64,000 bases of DNA from CAZGMJ01 sp964526785 (GTDB lineage Bacteria > Planctomycetota > Phycisphaerae > Sedimentisphaerales > Anaerobacaceae). Within the stretch, counting starts at the first letter, position 1; each line of letters opens with the position of its first letter. The stretch covers positions 1-64,000 of the forward strand of contig CAZGMJ010000009.1 in NCBI GenBank assembly GCA_964526785.1, given 5' to 3'. Positions 16,763-26,482 of the stretch are shown piece by piece. The notes under the pieces were generated by a model. That model was not told where the DNA came from. It did not search any database and was given only the letters and a program-made list of their open reading frames with translations. The position numbers were made by a program, and so were the translations under genes.

Positions 16763-19024
16763 ATGAGCTTCGTTAGATGGTTGCGCAAGAATAACACAAA
16801 ACTGATGGCGGTAGTGGTCATCGTGATTATGTTCGGGTTCGTCGGCGGCTCGTATCTGTCGTATCTCGGACGACGCAGTTCGCCGTACTACCAGACCATC
16901 GCCCACTATCTGGATGATGTCGAGATCAACCAGAACGATCTGAGCAACGCGCAGAACGAACTGGAAGTACTGCAGTTGGTCGGTGCCGGCGAACTGTTGC
17001 GCGCTCAGGATATCGAGGGCATTTTCCTGGCCGAACTTCTTTTTGCCGCCAAACAGAAGAATCCGGATCTCGTGCGGTTTACCAGGCAGATCATCAGCCG
17101 AAATGGATACCGGATCAGCGGCGAACAGGTCGCGCAGATATATCAGCGTTCGATGCCCCCCAGCGTCTATTGGCTGTTGCTCAAGAACGAAGCGAAACGT
17201 GCGGGCATGGCCGTGACCAAACAGGAAGCGGCGGCCTTGCTCAATCAGGCGATACCGGTGCTCTTCGAAGGGGCCGATTACTCGGACATGCTGCGGGTCC
17301 TGATGAAGCGCGGTACGCCGGAAGATGCCGTCTTGGAGGCTTACAGCAACTTGCTCGCAGTGCTCCAGTACGGCCGATTTGTCTGTGGAAATGAAGACCT
17401 TACAACGGCCCAGATGGCAACCGTGGCCGCGCATAACCAGGAGGTCATGGATGTGAACCTGGTCCAGTTCGACACGGAGGCTTTCATTGCGGACGCGAAC
17501 GAACCGGACCCCGAAGCAATGTCGCAGCAATTCGACAGGTACAAGAACCATCGACAGGGCTACGTCTCCGACGAGAATCCCTACGGCTTCGGATATGAAC
17601 TGCCGCCACGGGTGCGGCTGGAGTATTTGGCGATCAAGCTGGAGGACGTCAAAGCGATCATTCCGCCGACGACACAGGAAGAGGTCGAATCCTATTACCA
17701 GACACGCAAGACGAGATTCGCCAAGCAGTCTCCCAGCGACGTGAACGATCCGAACGAAATCGAGTTCACGCCCTTTGCGGAAGTGGCGCAGATGATCAGC
17801 GACGAACTGACCGACAAGAAGATCTATGCGCAGGCCGACGCGCTGATGGAAGAGGCCAAGGTCCTCACCGAGATGAACATCTACGCCGAAGGATATGAGC
17901 CGGACGAACTGGCGGACGAGCAATTCAAGGAACTGGCGGGCGATTACAGTGAGGCCGCCGAGCAACTGAGTCAGGGCAACAACATCAAGGTCTACACCGG
18001 CAAGACCGGCCTGTTGACGCCGACCGGAATGGACGGTGACGAGTATCTGGGCTCGCTCGTAATCGAGGGTTACGGATTCTACCCCGTTCGCCTCGCCCAG
18101 GTTGTCTTTGCGGTAAACGGACTGGAGCTGTCGGAACTCGGGCCGTTCGACGCCCCCACGCCCGCCATGTATGAGAACATCGGCCCGGCCAGAGACCTCT
18201 TCGCCTCGCGTTTCAGCCAGATCGACGACACCTCCAGACAGGTCTTCGTGCTGGTGCGCGTCGTCGAGGCCGAACCCGCACAAGTGCCCGACGGCATGGA
18301 CCATTCATTCGAAACGCACACGCTCGTCTTCGACCCGAACGACAAGACTGACGAGCACGTGTACTCGGTCGCAGAACGGGTCGCCGAAGACGTGCAGCGG
18401 CTTGCGAAAATGGAGGAGGCCGGGACACAGGCAGACGCGTTCCTTCAACTGGCCGGCGATAAGGGCTGGGACGAAGCCGTCGATGAATTCAACCGACGTT
18501 TTCCGAAACAGGACGACGAGGACCCCAACGCCGCCTGGTTCTCCATAGAGCCGCTTAAGGGCATGCGGCGCAGCACAGCGGCGAGGATCCGAACGACGGC
18601 CGTTCAAAACCAGGGGCAGGGCACACTGAGTCTGCTGCTGCAGGGAATCAAGCTGGACCAGATGTTCTCGGATCTCTTGTATGGTCTGATCCCGGAAGAC
18701 GAGACGAAAGTGACGAATCTCGGCGATCCGGTGGAATTCAAACCGGCGATGAGCTATTTCTGCATCAGAGACCTCGCGATCAATCGGCTGTGGAAAGAGA
18801 ACTTCGCTCGCCTGCGCCCCGTCACGGCCCACGAACTGGACAAGATCCAGGCCCAGAGTCTAAGCGCGGTGCACTACAATCCGGAGAACATCGTCAAACG
18901 AATGCGCTGGCGGTGGGTGCCGCAGGACGATGAGACGGCCGACGCCAACGCAGTGGACGTCAACATGATCGACGGCAATGCACTACCCGAAGACGAAATG
19001 CAAACGCCCGGGGAGCAATCGTGA
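16763..19024 (+). CDS. Membrane-anchored SurA/PpiD-like periplasmic protein (753 aa)
   Basis: A basic start (MSFVRWLRKNNTK) and one transmembrane segment at about 14-32 (LMAVVVIVIMFGFVGGSYL) anchor a very large extracytoplasmic region, as in PpiD. The following helical region (NQNDLSNAQNELEVL, then RISGEQVAQIYQRSMPP) resembles SurA N-terminal chaperone domains. The rest is acidic and helical; I see no clear parvulin active-site block. Probably a folding factor for envelope proteins. The next gene overlaps the stop (TGATG), giving a three-gene cassette with two small membrane proteins. Confidence 0.7.
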   Translation: MSFVRWLRKNNTKLMAVVVIVIMFGFVGGSYLSYLGRRSSPYYQTIAHYLDDVEINQNDLSNAQNELEVLQLVGAGELLRAQDIEGIFLAELLFAAKQKNPDLVRFTRQIISRNGYRISGEQVAQIYQRSMPPSVYWLLLKNEAKRAGMAVTKQEAAALLNQAIPVLFEGADYSDMLRVLMKRGTPEDAVLEAYSNLLAVLQYGRFVCGNEDLTTAQMATVAAHNQEVMDVNLVQFDTEAFIADANEPDPEAMSQQFDRYKNHRQGYVSDENPYGFGYELPPRVRLEYLAIKLEDVKAIIPPTTQEEVESYYQTRKTRFAKQSPSDVNDPNEIEFTPFAEVAQMISDELTDKKIYAQADALMEEAKVLTEMNIYAEGYEPDELADEQFKELAGDYSEAAEQLSQGNNIKVYTGKTGLLTPTGMDGDEYLGSLVIEGYGFYPVRLAQVVFAVNGLELSELGPFDAPTPAMYENIGPARDLFASRFSQIDDTSRQVFVLVRVVEAEPAQVPDGMDHSFETHTLVFDPNDKTDEHVYSVAERVAEDVQRLAKMEEAGTQADAFLQLAGDKGWDEAVDEFNRRFPKQDDEDPNAAWFSIEPLKGMRRSTAARIRTTAVQNQGQGTLSLLLQGIKLDQMFSDLLYGLIPEDETKVTNLGDPVEFKPAMSYFCIRDLAINRLWKENFARLRPVTAHELDKIQAQSLSAVHYNPENIVKRMRWRWVPQDDETADANAVDVNMIDGNALPEDEMQTPGEQS

Positions 19025-19425
19025 TGGAGCAGCGCCGCGGCCACAGCAATCCCGCTTTTCTGCTGATTGTCGGGCTCCTCGGATGGTTCGTGCCGGGCGC
19101 GGGGCACTGGGCTATCAACGAGAAGCGACGCGGCGCAATCATATTCGTGACGATAGCAGTCACTTTCACGATAGGCCTGTACATCGGCTCGATAGGTGTA
19201 ATCAACCCGGTCAGCGCAAAATCGTGGTACGTCGCGCAGATCATGAATTCTCCGCTCGTCGCAGTCTTCGGCCACCTGACGAAAGTCCGCGGCTATCAGG
19301 TTTACGGCAAGCCCAACGAAATCGGCCAGATATACACGAGTATCGCAGGTTTGTTGAATCTTCTTGCGGTGGTCAACGCAGTGTACATGGCTCACTCGGG
19401 AAAGGTAATCTCCTCGGAAGACTGA
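19024..19425 (+). CDS. Small membrane protein, TM2/DUF6677-like (133 aa)
   Basis: The N-terminal part has LLIVGLLGWFVPGAGHWAIN, the GxGxH pattern of TM2-like small membrane proteins of planctomycetes. This is followed by IIFVTIAVTFTIGLYIGSIG and a C-terminal segment IAGLLNLLAVVNAVYMAH: about three membrane spans. Start overlaps the SurA-like stop (TGATG), so the two are translationally coupled. Role unknown. The DUF6677 name is from memory and should be treated as tentative. Confidence 0.7.
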   Translation: MEQRRGHSNPAFLLIVGLLGWFVPGAGHWAINEKRRGAIIFVTIAVTFTIGLYIGSIGVINPVSAKSWYVAQIMNSPLVAVFGHLTKVRGYQVYGKPNEIGQIYTSIAGLLNLLAVVNAVYMAHSGKVISSED

Positions 19426-19426
19426 T

Positions 19427-19675
19427 ATGGCCCCGATCGCTCACATTCTGGCGAACTTCACAACCCCCGAGCAAATCCCGGTGACGCCCGGGTCGATGCT
19501 CTGGCTGCTTCCGCTGGCGGCGGCCATCGTCGTTGTGTACAAGGCGACCAAGGTCCGCGAAGTCCGGGCGGGACACTTCATCAAGGATTCGGTGGTCCTG
19601 CTGGGCTCAATCCTGATCTTCATGCTCGGAGCCGCCTTGACCCTGCTCGCTCTCTCCTATTTCGTCACCCAATGA
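19427..19675 (+). CDS. Small two-span membrane protein (82 aa)
   Basis: Two hydrophobic stretches (MLWLLPLAAAIVVVY at about 24-38 and VVLLGSILIFMLGAALTLLA at about 56-75) flank a basic loop. It starts one base after the stop of the preceding gene, completing the cassette with the SurA-like protein. Its last 69 bp overlap the 3' end of the convergent rnc gene. Function unknown. Confidence 0.65.
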   Translation: MAPIAHILANFTTPEQIPVTPGSMLWLLPLAAAIVVVYKATKVREVRAGHFIKDSVVLLGSILIFMLGAALTLLALSYFVTQ

Positions 19676-20410
19676 CGCCGGCACCGCCGCGGACTTGCCC
19701 TTGCGCCGTCCGGCCCTTCTCGGCGTCATCGTCACACCCAGTTCGATCAGCGCATTATATGCGGCTTTCTGCTCCGCTTCCTTCTTGTTGTTGCCCCATG
19801 CGCTGGGGAAATGTCTGTCCTCAATCACCACCGCCAGCTCGAAAGCCTTGTCGTGATCCGGGCCCTTCTCGTCGAGCAATACGTACGTAGGCGAGTTGCC
19901 GAAGTGTTCCTGCACGTAGTGCTGCAGAACGGACTTGTAGTTGCCCTGCGTCTTCTGGGCATCCGCCTGCTGAATCATGGAGTCGTACAATTTCAGTATG
20001 AAGGCCCTGGCAGCCTCGAGTCCGCCGTCGATATACAGCGCGGCAATGAGCGCTTCGAGCAGGCCCGCAGCGAGCGACCGGGATAACGACCGACTGGTGA
20101 GCATTCCCTTGCCGACCTGCAGGTACTGATGCAAGTCCATGTCGTTCGTCAACTGGGCGCACGTTTCCCTTGAAACGAGCATGCTCTTGACCTTCGTCAG
20201 GTCGCCCTCGAGATAGTCCTCGAACGTATCGAACAGGCTCTCGCAAATAACGAGAGAAAGAACCGCATCACCCAGAAACTCCAGACGCTCGTTGCTTTCG
20301 AGGCGGCTGTCTACGGATGAAGCATGCGTCAGGGCGTGGCTGAGGATGCTCTTGTCGCGGAACTGATGCCCCAGCAACTGCTCGACCCGGTGCAGAGTCT
20401 TCTGATCCAT
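19607..20410 (-). CDS. rnc: Ribonuclease III
   Basis: The signature NERLEFLGDAVLS (residues 40-52) gives Glu41, Glu44 and Asp48, and AALYIDGG follows in the second catalytic block. A C-terminal double-stranded RNA-binding domain (about 155-230) ends NNKKEAEQKAAYNALIELG, followed by a basic then acidic tail. RNase III processes rRNA precursors and structured RNAs. In the second block AAGLLEALIAAL, the position usually held by a metal-binding Asp (D114 in E. coli, ADTVE) is Gly; the Glu is kept. The tail overlaps the convergent small membrane gene. Confidence 0.92.
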   Translation of the reverse strand: MDQKTLHRVEQLLGHQFRDKSILSHALTHASSVDSRLESNERLEFLGDAVLSLVICESLFDTFEDYLEGDLTKVKSMLVSRETCAQLTNDMDLHQYLQVGKGMLTSRSLSRSLAAGLLEALIAALYIDGGLEAARAFILKLYDSMIQQADAQKTQGNYKSVLQHYVQEHFGNSPTYVLLDEKGPDHDKAFELAVVIEDRHFPSAWGNNKKEAEQKAAYNALIELGVTMTPRRAGRRKGKSAAVPASLGDEIGESEQGQGGSEHEDQD

Positions 20411-20525
20411 CTGTGTTGTCCCAATTGCGGAACTCGCGAGCAGATTACGAATATCGCTCCATTGCAGCGATCTTCGTGGCCGGCTCCACGAGCGTTCCAG
20501 CCGTTCACACCAATTATGCTCACAC

Positions 20526-20548
20526 AGGAGAACTCCGTGCGTTCTCCT
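20526..20548 (-). other. 8-bp stem-loop between STAS gene and rnc
   Basis: AGGAGAAC/GTTCTCCT with a 7-nt loop lies just after the STAS stop in the direction of transcription. There is no T-tract, so it may be a weak terminator, an RNA-processing site or a stabiliser. Confidence 0.4.
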
Positions 20549-20549
20549 C

Positions 20550-20885
20550 TTAACCTACCATCTGGAGACTCGCCAGTGCAACAAATTTGTCGTCGGCGAG
20601 TTCAAAAATGCCGTCAAGTCCGGTAACGGTGAATATACCTTTGGTCGCGGGCGCCACGCTGCAGAAAACGAGGCGGTGGCCGCAGTCGCCCAGGAGCTTG
20701 CGCAGCTTCAGCAGCTTCGAAATGCTCGACGAGGTTACGATATCGACTCCCGAGAAGTCGATGACCACTTCACAATCCCCCCGGTCCCGAACGGTCGATG
20801 TGACGGTTTCGAGTTCATCAGCCATCTCCGGCTCCGGCGGCAGGTCTACCAGGATAATGTCTTCAGACCAGTTCTGAATTGCCAT
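20550..20885 (-). CDS. STAS-domain protein (anti-sigma factor antagonist-like)
   Basis: The 111-aa protein is a single STAS domain: CEVVIDFSGVDIVTSSSISK contains the strand-turn-helix with a serine cluster at 52-54, where SpoIIAA-type antagonists are phosphorylated. A later strand reads HRLVFCSVAPATKGIF. Such proteins relay signals to anti-sigma factors or stressosome-like complexes through reversible Ser phosphorylation. AGGAG lies 7 nt upstream of the ATG. No kinase or sigma factor gene is adjacent, so the partner is unknown. Confidence 0.8.
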   Translation of the reverse strand: MAIQNWSEDIILVDLPPEPEMADELETVTSTVRDRGDCEVVIDFSGVDIVTSSSISKLLKLRKLLGDCGHRLVFCSVAPATKGIFTVTGLDGIFELADDKFVALASLQMVG

Positions 20886-21074
20886 TCGGAATCTCCTTTG
20901 TACGAACTTCTACAGTATAACTTCGGCAATTGATAGATGTTTTATCGGCACGCCTTCGAGGCAAGTTAAACAAAAAGCCCACATCCTGTTGGAGCGAATG
21001 GGACGTCTGATAACAACGGCGACCGTCGCCCCTCTAACTTGCTTGCTGAACGATACAATCTTCCCTTGCACGGA

Positions 21075-22604
21075 CTACAGCTTGCGATCCAACTGTCGGT
21101 AACTGACGGCCTCGGCGATGTGTTCGGGCCGGATATTCTCGACACCCGCCAGATCGGCGATGGTTCGGGCGACTTTGCAGATCTTGTCATGTGCGCGAGC
21201 CGACAAACCGAATTCCGTCATCGCCTGCTTCAGCATCAACTCCCCCGCTGAATCGAGGGGACAGAAACGCTCGACCTGCTTGTGCGCCATCCTCGAATTG
21301 GTCGTCACCGACCCGTCGCCGAAGCGGCGGGCCTGGATGGCCCTGGCTTTCAGCACATCGGTCTTGATCGTATTCGAATCGAGTTGGCTGGCCTTCGATC
21401 GCAACTTGGCGAAACTCGTGGCGGGCACTTCGATGTGGATGTCTATGCGGTCCAGAAGCGGCCCCGAAACCTTCGAAATGTAGCGGGCAATCTGGCCGGG
21501 CGTACAGCGGCACCGGCGCGACTCGCTGCCGAAATAGCCGCATGGACATGGGTTCATCGCCGCGACCAGCATGAACCGCGCCGGGAATTTGATGGTCTTG
21601 CGGGCGCGCGAGACGATAACGAAGCCGTCTTCCAGTGGTTGGCGTATCATCTCCAGGACGTGCCGCGGGAATTCGACGAATTCATCGAGAAAGAGGATGC
21701 CGAAATGCGCCAGCGATAACTCGCCCGGCCTCGGCACGCTGCCCCCTCCTACCAGGGCCGGCCCGCTGGCGGTATGGTGCGGCATTCGCACCGGCCGCGT
21801 CGCGAGCAGCGCCCGATGCTTGTCCAGCATGCCTACGCACGAATAGATGCGCGTGGTCTCGAGCGATTCGGTCAGGGTCAGCGGCGGCAGAATTGTGGTC
21901 ATCCTCTGAGCCAGCATCGTCTTGCCGGCCCCGGGAGGGCCGATCATCATGATGTTGTGCCCACCCGCAGCCGCAACCGTTAACGCGCGCTTGACGCTGT
22001 GCTGGCCTTTGACATCCGCAAAGTCGATATTGTAGTCCGACGCAACGTCAAACAACTCATCGACATCCACCGTTGTGCTCTCCATCGGAAGTTGACTGGT
22101 GAGGAATCCGACGGCCTGGGCAAGCGAACCGACGCCAAAAACCTCGATCTCGGAGACCACCGCCGCTTCTCTGGCGTTGTCCAGCGGCACGATCATGCGT
22201 TTGAACCCGCTTGCGGCGGCAGTCATCGCCATACTCAAGACGCCGTTAACCGGCCGGACCCTGCCATCCAGCGCCAACTCGCCGACGATCACGAGGTCCC
22301 CGAATCCCTGAGCGATGATGGCGCCCTGACCAATGAGCATGCCCAGCGCAATCGGCAGATCGAATGCAGGCCCCGCCTTCTTCACATCGGCCGGCGCGAG
22401 ATTCACCAGCGACTGCGTCTTCGGATACTTGTAGCCGCTGTTGACGATAGCGCTGCGAACGCGTTCGACGCTCTCCTTGACCGCCGCATCAGGCAAACCG
22501 ACAACGATGGACTTCTCCAGACCACCGCGGGCTACATCAACTTCCACCTCGCAGACGATTCCCTCGATACCTTCCAGTGTCACACTATTGAGTCGGGCCA
22601 GCAT
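21075..22604 (-). CDS. YifB/ComM family Mg-chelatase-like AAA+ ATPase
   Basis: The 509-aa protein has the N-terminal ChlI-like domain (EVDVARGGLEKSIVVGLPDA), a Walker A motif GPPGAGKTMLAQRM, FLDEFVEFPRHVLEMIRQPL in the Walker B region, and a cysteine cluster NPCPCGYFGSESRRCRC typical of the family. ComM acts as a branch-migration helicase in natural transformation; the role here is by family only. The start at 22604 has AAGGGG about 5 nt upstream and matches the family's LNSVTLEGIEG beginning; the upstream in-frame extension is not family-like. Confidence 0.92.
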   Translation of the reverse strand: MLARLNSVTLEGIEGIVCEVEVDVARGGLEKSIVVGLPDAAVKESVERVRSAIVNSGYKYPKTQSLVNLAPADVKKAGPAFDLPIALGMLIGQGAIIAQGFGDLVIVGELALDGRVRPVNGVLSMAMTAAASGFKRMIVPLDNAREAAVVSEIEVFGVGSLAQAVGFLTSQLPMESTTVDVDELFDVASDYNIDFADVKGQHSVKRALTVAAAGGHNIMMIGPPGAGKTMLAQRMTTILPPLTLTESLETTRIYSCVGMLDKHRALLATRPVRMPHHTASGPALVGGGSVPRPGELSLAHFGILFLDEFVEFPRHVLEMIRQPLEDGFVIVSRARKTIKFPARFMLVAAMNPCPCGYFGSESRRCRCTPGQIARYISKVSGPLLDRIDIHIEVPATSFAKLRSKASQLDSNTIKTDVLKARAIQARRFGDGSVTTNSRMAHKQVERFCPLDSAGELMLKQAMTEFGLSARAHDKICKVARTIADLAGVENIRPEHIAEAVSYRQLDRKL

Positions 22605-22794
22605 CTTTTTCCCCTTATCAAATTTGGTCGCATTGTATGGCGAACCGCTGTGTCCCGCAAGCAGTTTTCCAGCGAAGCGTCTCATAGATTTCCCCTCCAT
22701 AGTTATCGGAACCAGGGCGTCCGGCTGGCCTTCGAATGACTCGACGCGACCCCGATGCGCTACAGACAACGGGGACAGGACCGACAGACCAGCA

Positions 22795-24198
22795 TCAGTT
22801 AAGGTCAGTGCTTATGCGGATTTGCGCGTATCGCAAATTGAGGCTGTCGCCGGCGATTCCAAAGAGATGTGCGGTCATGGAAGGGCTGGAACCGGCCCGG
22901 GGCGTTGCCGTGAAGAAATTCCTGAACGGGTGTTGTAATCGCACACGGACTGGTCTGACGCATCGGGCCGTACCGACAGGCAATACGAAATTACCAAATG
23001 ACTTCCGGCCCTTTTCCGTCTCGGTACCCGCCGCAAAGATCAGCAGCGAACCATCGGGCATAATGTGAAATCGGGCGAACGAGGGTTCTATGCCGGCACC
23101 ATCCTGCGGTGTTTCGAGGACGGTCCTGCGAGAGACGACACCACCGTCCTTGACGGTCACATATTCCAGACTGGCCGTCATCGGGCGGCCCGGAAAACAG
23201 GCGTCTCGAATGAAAGCGTATTGAAAAGGCCGCTTGAGATAGAGCAAGTGGCTGGTTCCCGTCTCGTCCACATGAAGGTCGAGATTTTGGATATGCCCGC
23301 ATGTATCCTCAACGCTGTCGATCTCAATCGGTGCACGAAATGTCGTCCTGGTGAGATCGGGCGTGTAGCTGTAGAACAACCTGCGAAAGACATAATCCCA
23401 TTTGCGCCCGAGCTTGTCGAATTTCAGCTTCCGCCATTCTTCGACCGGTTCGACGATATCGCCAATCGCCAACACATGTGCCGCCGAATCGCGCAATGCA
23501 ACCTGCGGATAACAGGCCCGAATCGGAAACGTCAGTGTGCCTCCGCTGCGCCAGTCGCCGTCGGCGTCGCAATGCGAAACGAAATATGCGCCTGTCTGCG
23601 CATTGATGTTGAGCAACAACAATTCGCCGGCCGATCCATCCGCTGCGAAGCCGCGGTAAGAATGATCCGTGAAGCAACTGCCGGGCGTCCATTCGGGCCA
23701 ATGGGTCTCGAATGGGGCCGCCGGATTGCGGCCATCGAATTCCAGCACTTTGGGACGACACGGCCCGTATTTCGTACCGGGCGGTTCGGTCGAAGGATTT
23801 ACCGAAAGAAACACTCTGCCGTCCGCGGCGACGGCAATAGGACACGGTTCGCGCTGGCGGTAGTTGGGCTCATACTGAGCGAGTCTCCAGTCGCCCGCCG
23901 ACCGATGCCAGAGCTGCCATCTTGTGTTGCAGAGCAGAGGCACGTCTTTGCCGGTCTCAATTATCGAAAGAAAGAGATCGTCGCCCCACGCCGCGATGAC
24001 GGTCGAGCCGTAACACCAGAGAGGACCGGCCCCATTGCCGGCGGGTACATAATCCGTCACAACCTCCTCTATCGTCACGGTACAACGCACCGAATGCTGC
24101 GTGAGCTCAGCATCTTGAACTGCGCCGTACAACGCGGCGAAGTTGGGGAAACTGCAAGTCAGAAGCGCAGCGACAAGCGATATTCGGCGGGCGTACAT
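22795..24198 (-). CDS. Secreted protein of unknown function, possible beta-propeller
   Basis: A signal peptide (about 1-25, SLVAALLTCSFPNFAALYG) precedes about 440 residues of beta-rich sequence. Motifs such as AVAADGRVFLSVNPST and SFARFHIMPDGSLLIFAAGT recall BNR or sialidase-like propeller blades. No catalytic residues can be assigned. It is divergent from the glycosidase-like gene at 24348 and may be part of the same carbohydrate locus, but this is inference. Confidence 0.6.
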   Translation of the reverse strand: MYARRISLVAALLTCSFPNFAALYGAVQDAELTQHSVRCTVTIEEVVTDYVPAGNGAGPLWCYGSTVIAAWGDDLFLSIIETGKDVPLLCNTRWQLWHRSAGDWRLAQYEPNYRQREPCPIAVAADGRVFLSVNPSTEPPGTKYGPCRPKVLEFDGRNPAAPFETHWPEWTPGSCFTDHSYRGFAADGSAGELLLLNINAQTGAYFVSHCDADGDWRSGGTLTFPIRACYPQVALRDSAAHVLAIGDIVEPVEEWRKLKFDKLGRKWDYVFRRLFYSYTPDLTRTTFRAPIEIDSVEDTCGHIQNLDLHVDETGTSHLLYLKRPFQYAFIRDACFPGRPMTASLEYVTVKDGGVVSRRTVLETPQDGAGIEPSFARFHIMPDGSLLIFAAGTETEKGRKSFGNFVLPVGTARCVRPVRVRLQHPFRNFFTATPRAGSSPSMTAHLFGIAGDSLNLRYAQIRISTDLN

Positions 24199-24347
24199 CT
24201 CAACATCTGCTCCAATACAGAGAAATCCTTGCCTTCAGTTACCACGCACATCATCATAATGATGTCTTATCCAGTGTCCAGAATGATTCCGAGGCGATTC
24301 GTTCGCCGCTCGTAGTTCTTTCTCTGTGGATATATGGTGGTACTGCT

Positions 24348-26381
24348 ATGAGAAAAAACATAGGCGCAATCACATGGTGCGTACTGGGATTGGTGGTCCT
24401 CGGCAGGGCCGCGGACGGGAACTGGTACGAGCGGAGCTTCTATCTGCTCCATGAAGACCATCATACGAGAGGCGAATGGGAGGTGGGCCGCGATGCCGAC
24501 CCTGCCCAAACGGCCCGCCTGATCAACCTCTCGACGCCGGATGTAATTCAGATCCATGCCAAGGGCAACCCAGGCTGGACCACCTATCCGAGCAAAGTCG
24601 GCCACACTCCGCCGAAGCTCCGGCGGGACGTCCTGGCCGTATGGCGAGATATTGCCGATCGCCACGGCTACCCATTCAGCATCTATTTCAACCTGGGACG
24701 AGACGGTCAGATCATGGAACACCGTCCCGAATGGAACCGCTCAGCATTCGACGGCAGGGAAATCGACCGCGCCTTGTGCTATCACTCGGGAGTAGCCGAA
24801 GGATACCTCTGGCCGATGATCCGGGAAGTTATGGGCAAATATCAGCCACAGGGCTGGTGGCTGGACGGCTCATGCTTCACGGTTCGGCTGTGCTACTGCG
24901 ATAAGTGCAGGGCGAGATTTGCGAAAGAGACCGGTATGAAGCCGCCGGCCGGACCGACAGACATGGGCTGGGAGCAATACCACGAGATGCAGCGGCAGAT
25001 ATACCGTGAACACGTGCACCAAACCGCGCAACTCGTTCACGAAATAAACCCTGATTGCCTCGTGGCGGTGAATTGGGCGTACTCCCTGCGTATGCCGGAG
25101 AAGCCGGATCCCGGTCTTGCCTACCTTACGGGAGACATCGGCAATCGAGTGGAGGGTCTGTCCGCCGAAGCCCACTGGTACGATGGAACCGGTATGCCGT
25201 TCGACCTGATGACGCAGCTCAACACGATGCACAGCACCGGCGAGAATAAGAAACCATCCTTCGGCCCGAAGCCGCCTGTGCAGCTTCAACAGGAGATGGC
25301 GATAATCGTCGCAAACGGCGGACGGTTCTGGATATGGGACAATCCGACGCCGGAAAGCGGGCTGGTCCCGGACCGCCACGAGTTCCTCGCCGAGCACGTC
25401 GCTCCCTGGCTGCGAGCGCGACAGACGTGGTGCCTGGGGACCCGCCGCCTGGCCGATGTATCGCTGCTGAATTCAGCCACCGATCACTACGCGATAACCG
25501 ATGCGGCCGGCACCGCCTGCTTTAACCGTAGAAACAACCGCATCGAGGGTGCGGCGGCCCTGCTCCCAAAGCTTCACCTCAATTATGAGATGATCGGCGA
25601 CTGGCGGCTATGGGAGCAGGATGTAGAAAGTTCTGTATTGATCGTGGAGCATTCGAAACGACTGTCCCAGCGTGACGTCGAAAGCATTGTCACCTTCACG
25701 AAGAACGGCGGAACAGTGTTGCTCACCGGGATGGCGGTAGTCCATGGCCGGGCTCGGCCGCTTGCTCATCTTTGCGGCATCACCGATGTTAAAGGCCCCG
25801 ACGGCAGCGAACGACTGAGAGCCCGGACCGGCAGCAGACAGTTGGCTTTCGATCACTGGCTTTTCCGCTTCGAAAGAACCTCTGCCGCCACGCTCATAAC
25901 CGCCGGGGACTCCCGCGGGCTCAAACGGCCGCTTCTGGTGCGCAACCGATTCGGCAGGGGCACGGCATACTATTTCGCCACCCCGCTGCTGACCAGCCAT
26001 GGCAGCAACGCTGTCCCGATCGAGCTGATTCGCAGTGTCCTCGACGAGGTCCTGCCCGAAAAGCAGCGCGACGTCACCACCGATGCCCCGGATACCGTCG
26101 AGATTGTCCTGAGAGAAAAAGCCGGAGCAAAGATCGTGCATCTGGTGAACATGGCCGCCGGTAAGCGGGAGATAGTCAGCGCCGGCCGCCGTTATGTCAA
26201 GATAACATCGCTGCCGCCGGTGCCCGCATGCCGATTGTCCGTCCGCTTCGCCAACCGACCCGCCCGAGTAACGCTCCAGCCGCAGGGCAAACCGCTCGAT
26301 GACTGGCGGTATGTCAACAGCCGCATCGAGTTTGGCGTCCCCTCCTTTGCCGTTCATCAAATGATCGTAATAGAGCAATGA
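24348..26381 (+). CDS. Secreted glycosyl-hydrolase-like protein with C-terminal GATase-like domain
   Basis: Signal peptide at 1-22, then a TIM-barrel-like region: PDVIQIHAKGNPGWTTYPSK, PFSIYFNLGRDG, GWWLDGSCF and CYCDKCRARFAKETG. This pattern is seen in hypothetical glycosyl hydrolases related to alpha-L-fucosidases and GH42 proteins. Residues about 400-560 (VLIVEHSKRLSQRDVESIV, NGGTVLLTGMA) resemble the beta-galactosidase trimerisation/GATase-like domain. 677 aa. I cannot name the substrate. Likely periplasmic carbohydrate enzyme. Confidence 0.7.
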   Translation: MRKNIGAITWCVLGLVVLGRAADGNWYERSFYLLHEDHHTRGEWEVGRDADPAQTARLINLSTPDVIQIHAKGNPGWTTYPSKVGHTPPKLRRDVLAVWRDIADRHGYPFSIYFNLGRDGQIMEHRPEWNRSAFDGREIDRALCYHSGVAEGYLWPMIREVMGKYQPQGWWLDGSCFTVRLCYCDKCRARFAKETGMKPPAGPTDMGWEQYHEMQRQIYREHVHQTAQLVHEINPDCLVAVNWAYSLRMPEKPDPGLAYLTGDIGNRVEGLSAEAHWYDGTGMPFDLMTQLNTMHSTGENKKPSFGPKPPVQLQQEMAIIVANGGRFWIWDNPTPESGLVPDRHEFLAEHVAPWLRARQTWCLGTRRLADVSLLNSATDHYAITDAAGTACFNRRNNRIEGAAALLPKLHLNYEMIGDWRLWEQDVESSVLIVEHSKRLSQRDVESIVTFTKNGGTVLLTGMAVVHGRARPLAHLCGITDVKGPDGSERLRARTGSRQLAFDHWLFRFERTSAATLITAGDSRGLKRPLLVRNRFGRGTAYYFATPLLTSHGSNAVPIELIRSVLDEVLPEKQRDVTTDAPDTVEIVLREKAGAKIVHLVNMAAGKREIVSAGRRYVKITSLPPVPACRLSVRFANRPARVTLQPQGKPLDDWRYVNSRIEFGVPSFAVHQMIVIEQ

Positions 26382-26482
26382 GCCAATGCGCTTCCGTAGC
26401 CGGATGTGGCACTGAGTACGCAGACTGATGTCGCAGCGTTAGGGATGAACCTGGTATCTCCGGCAACACAATTGAGGCAACC

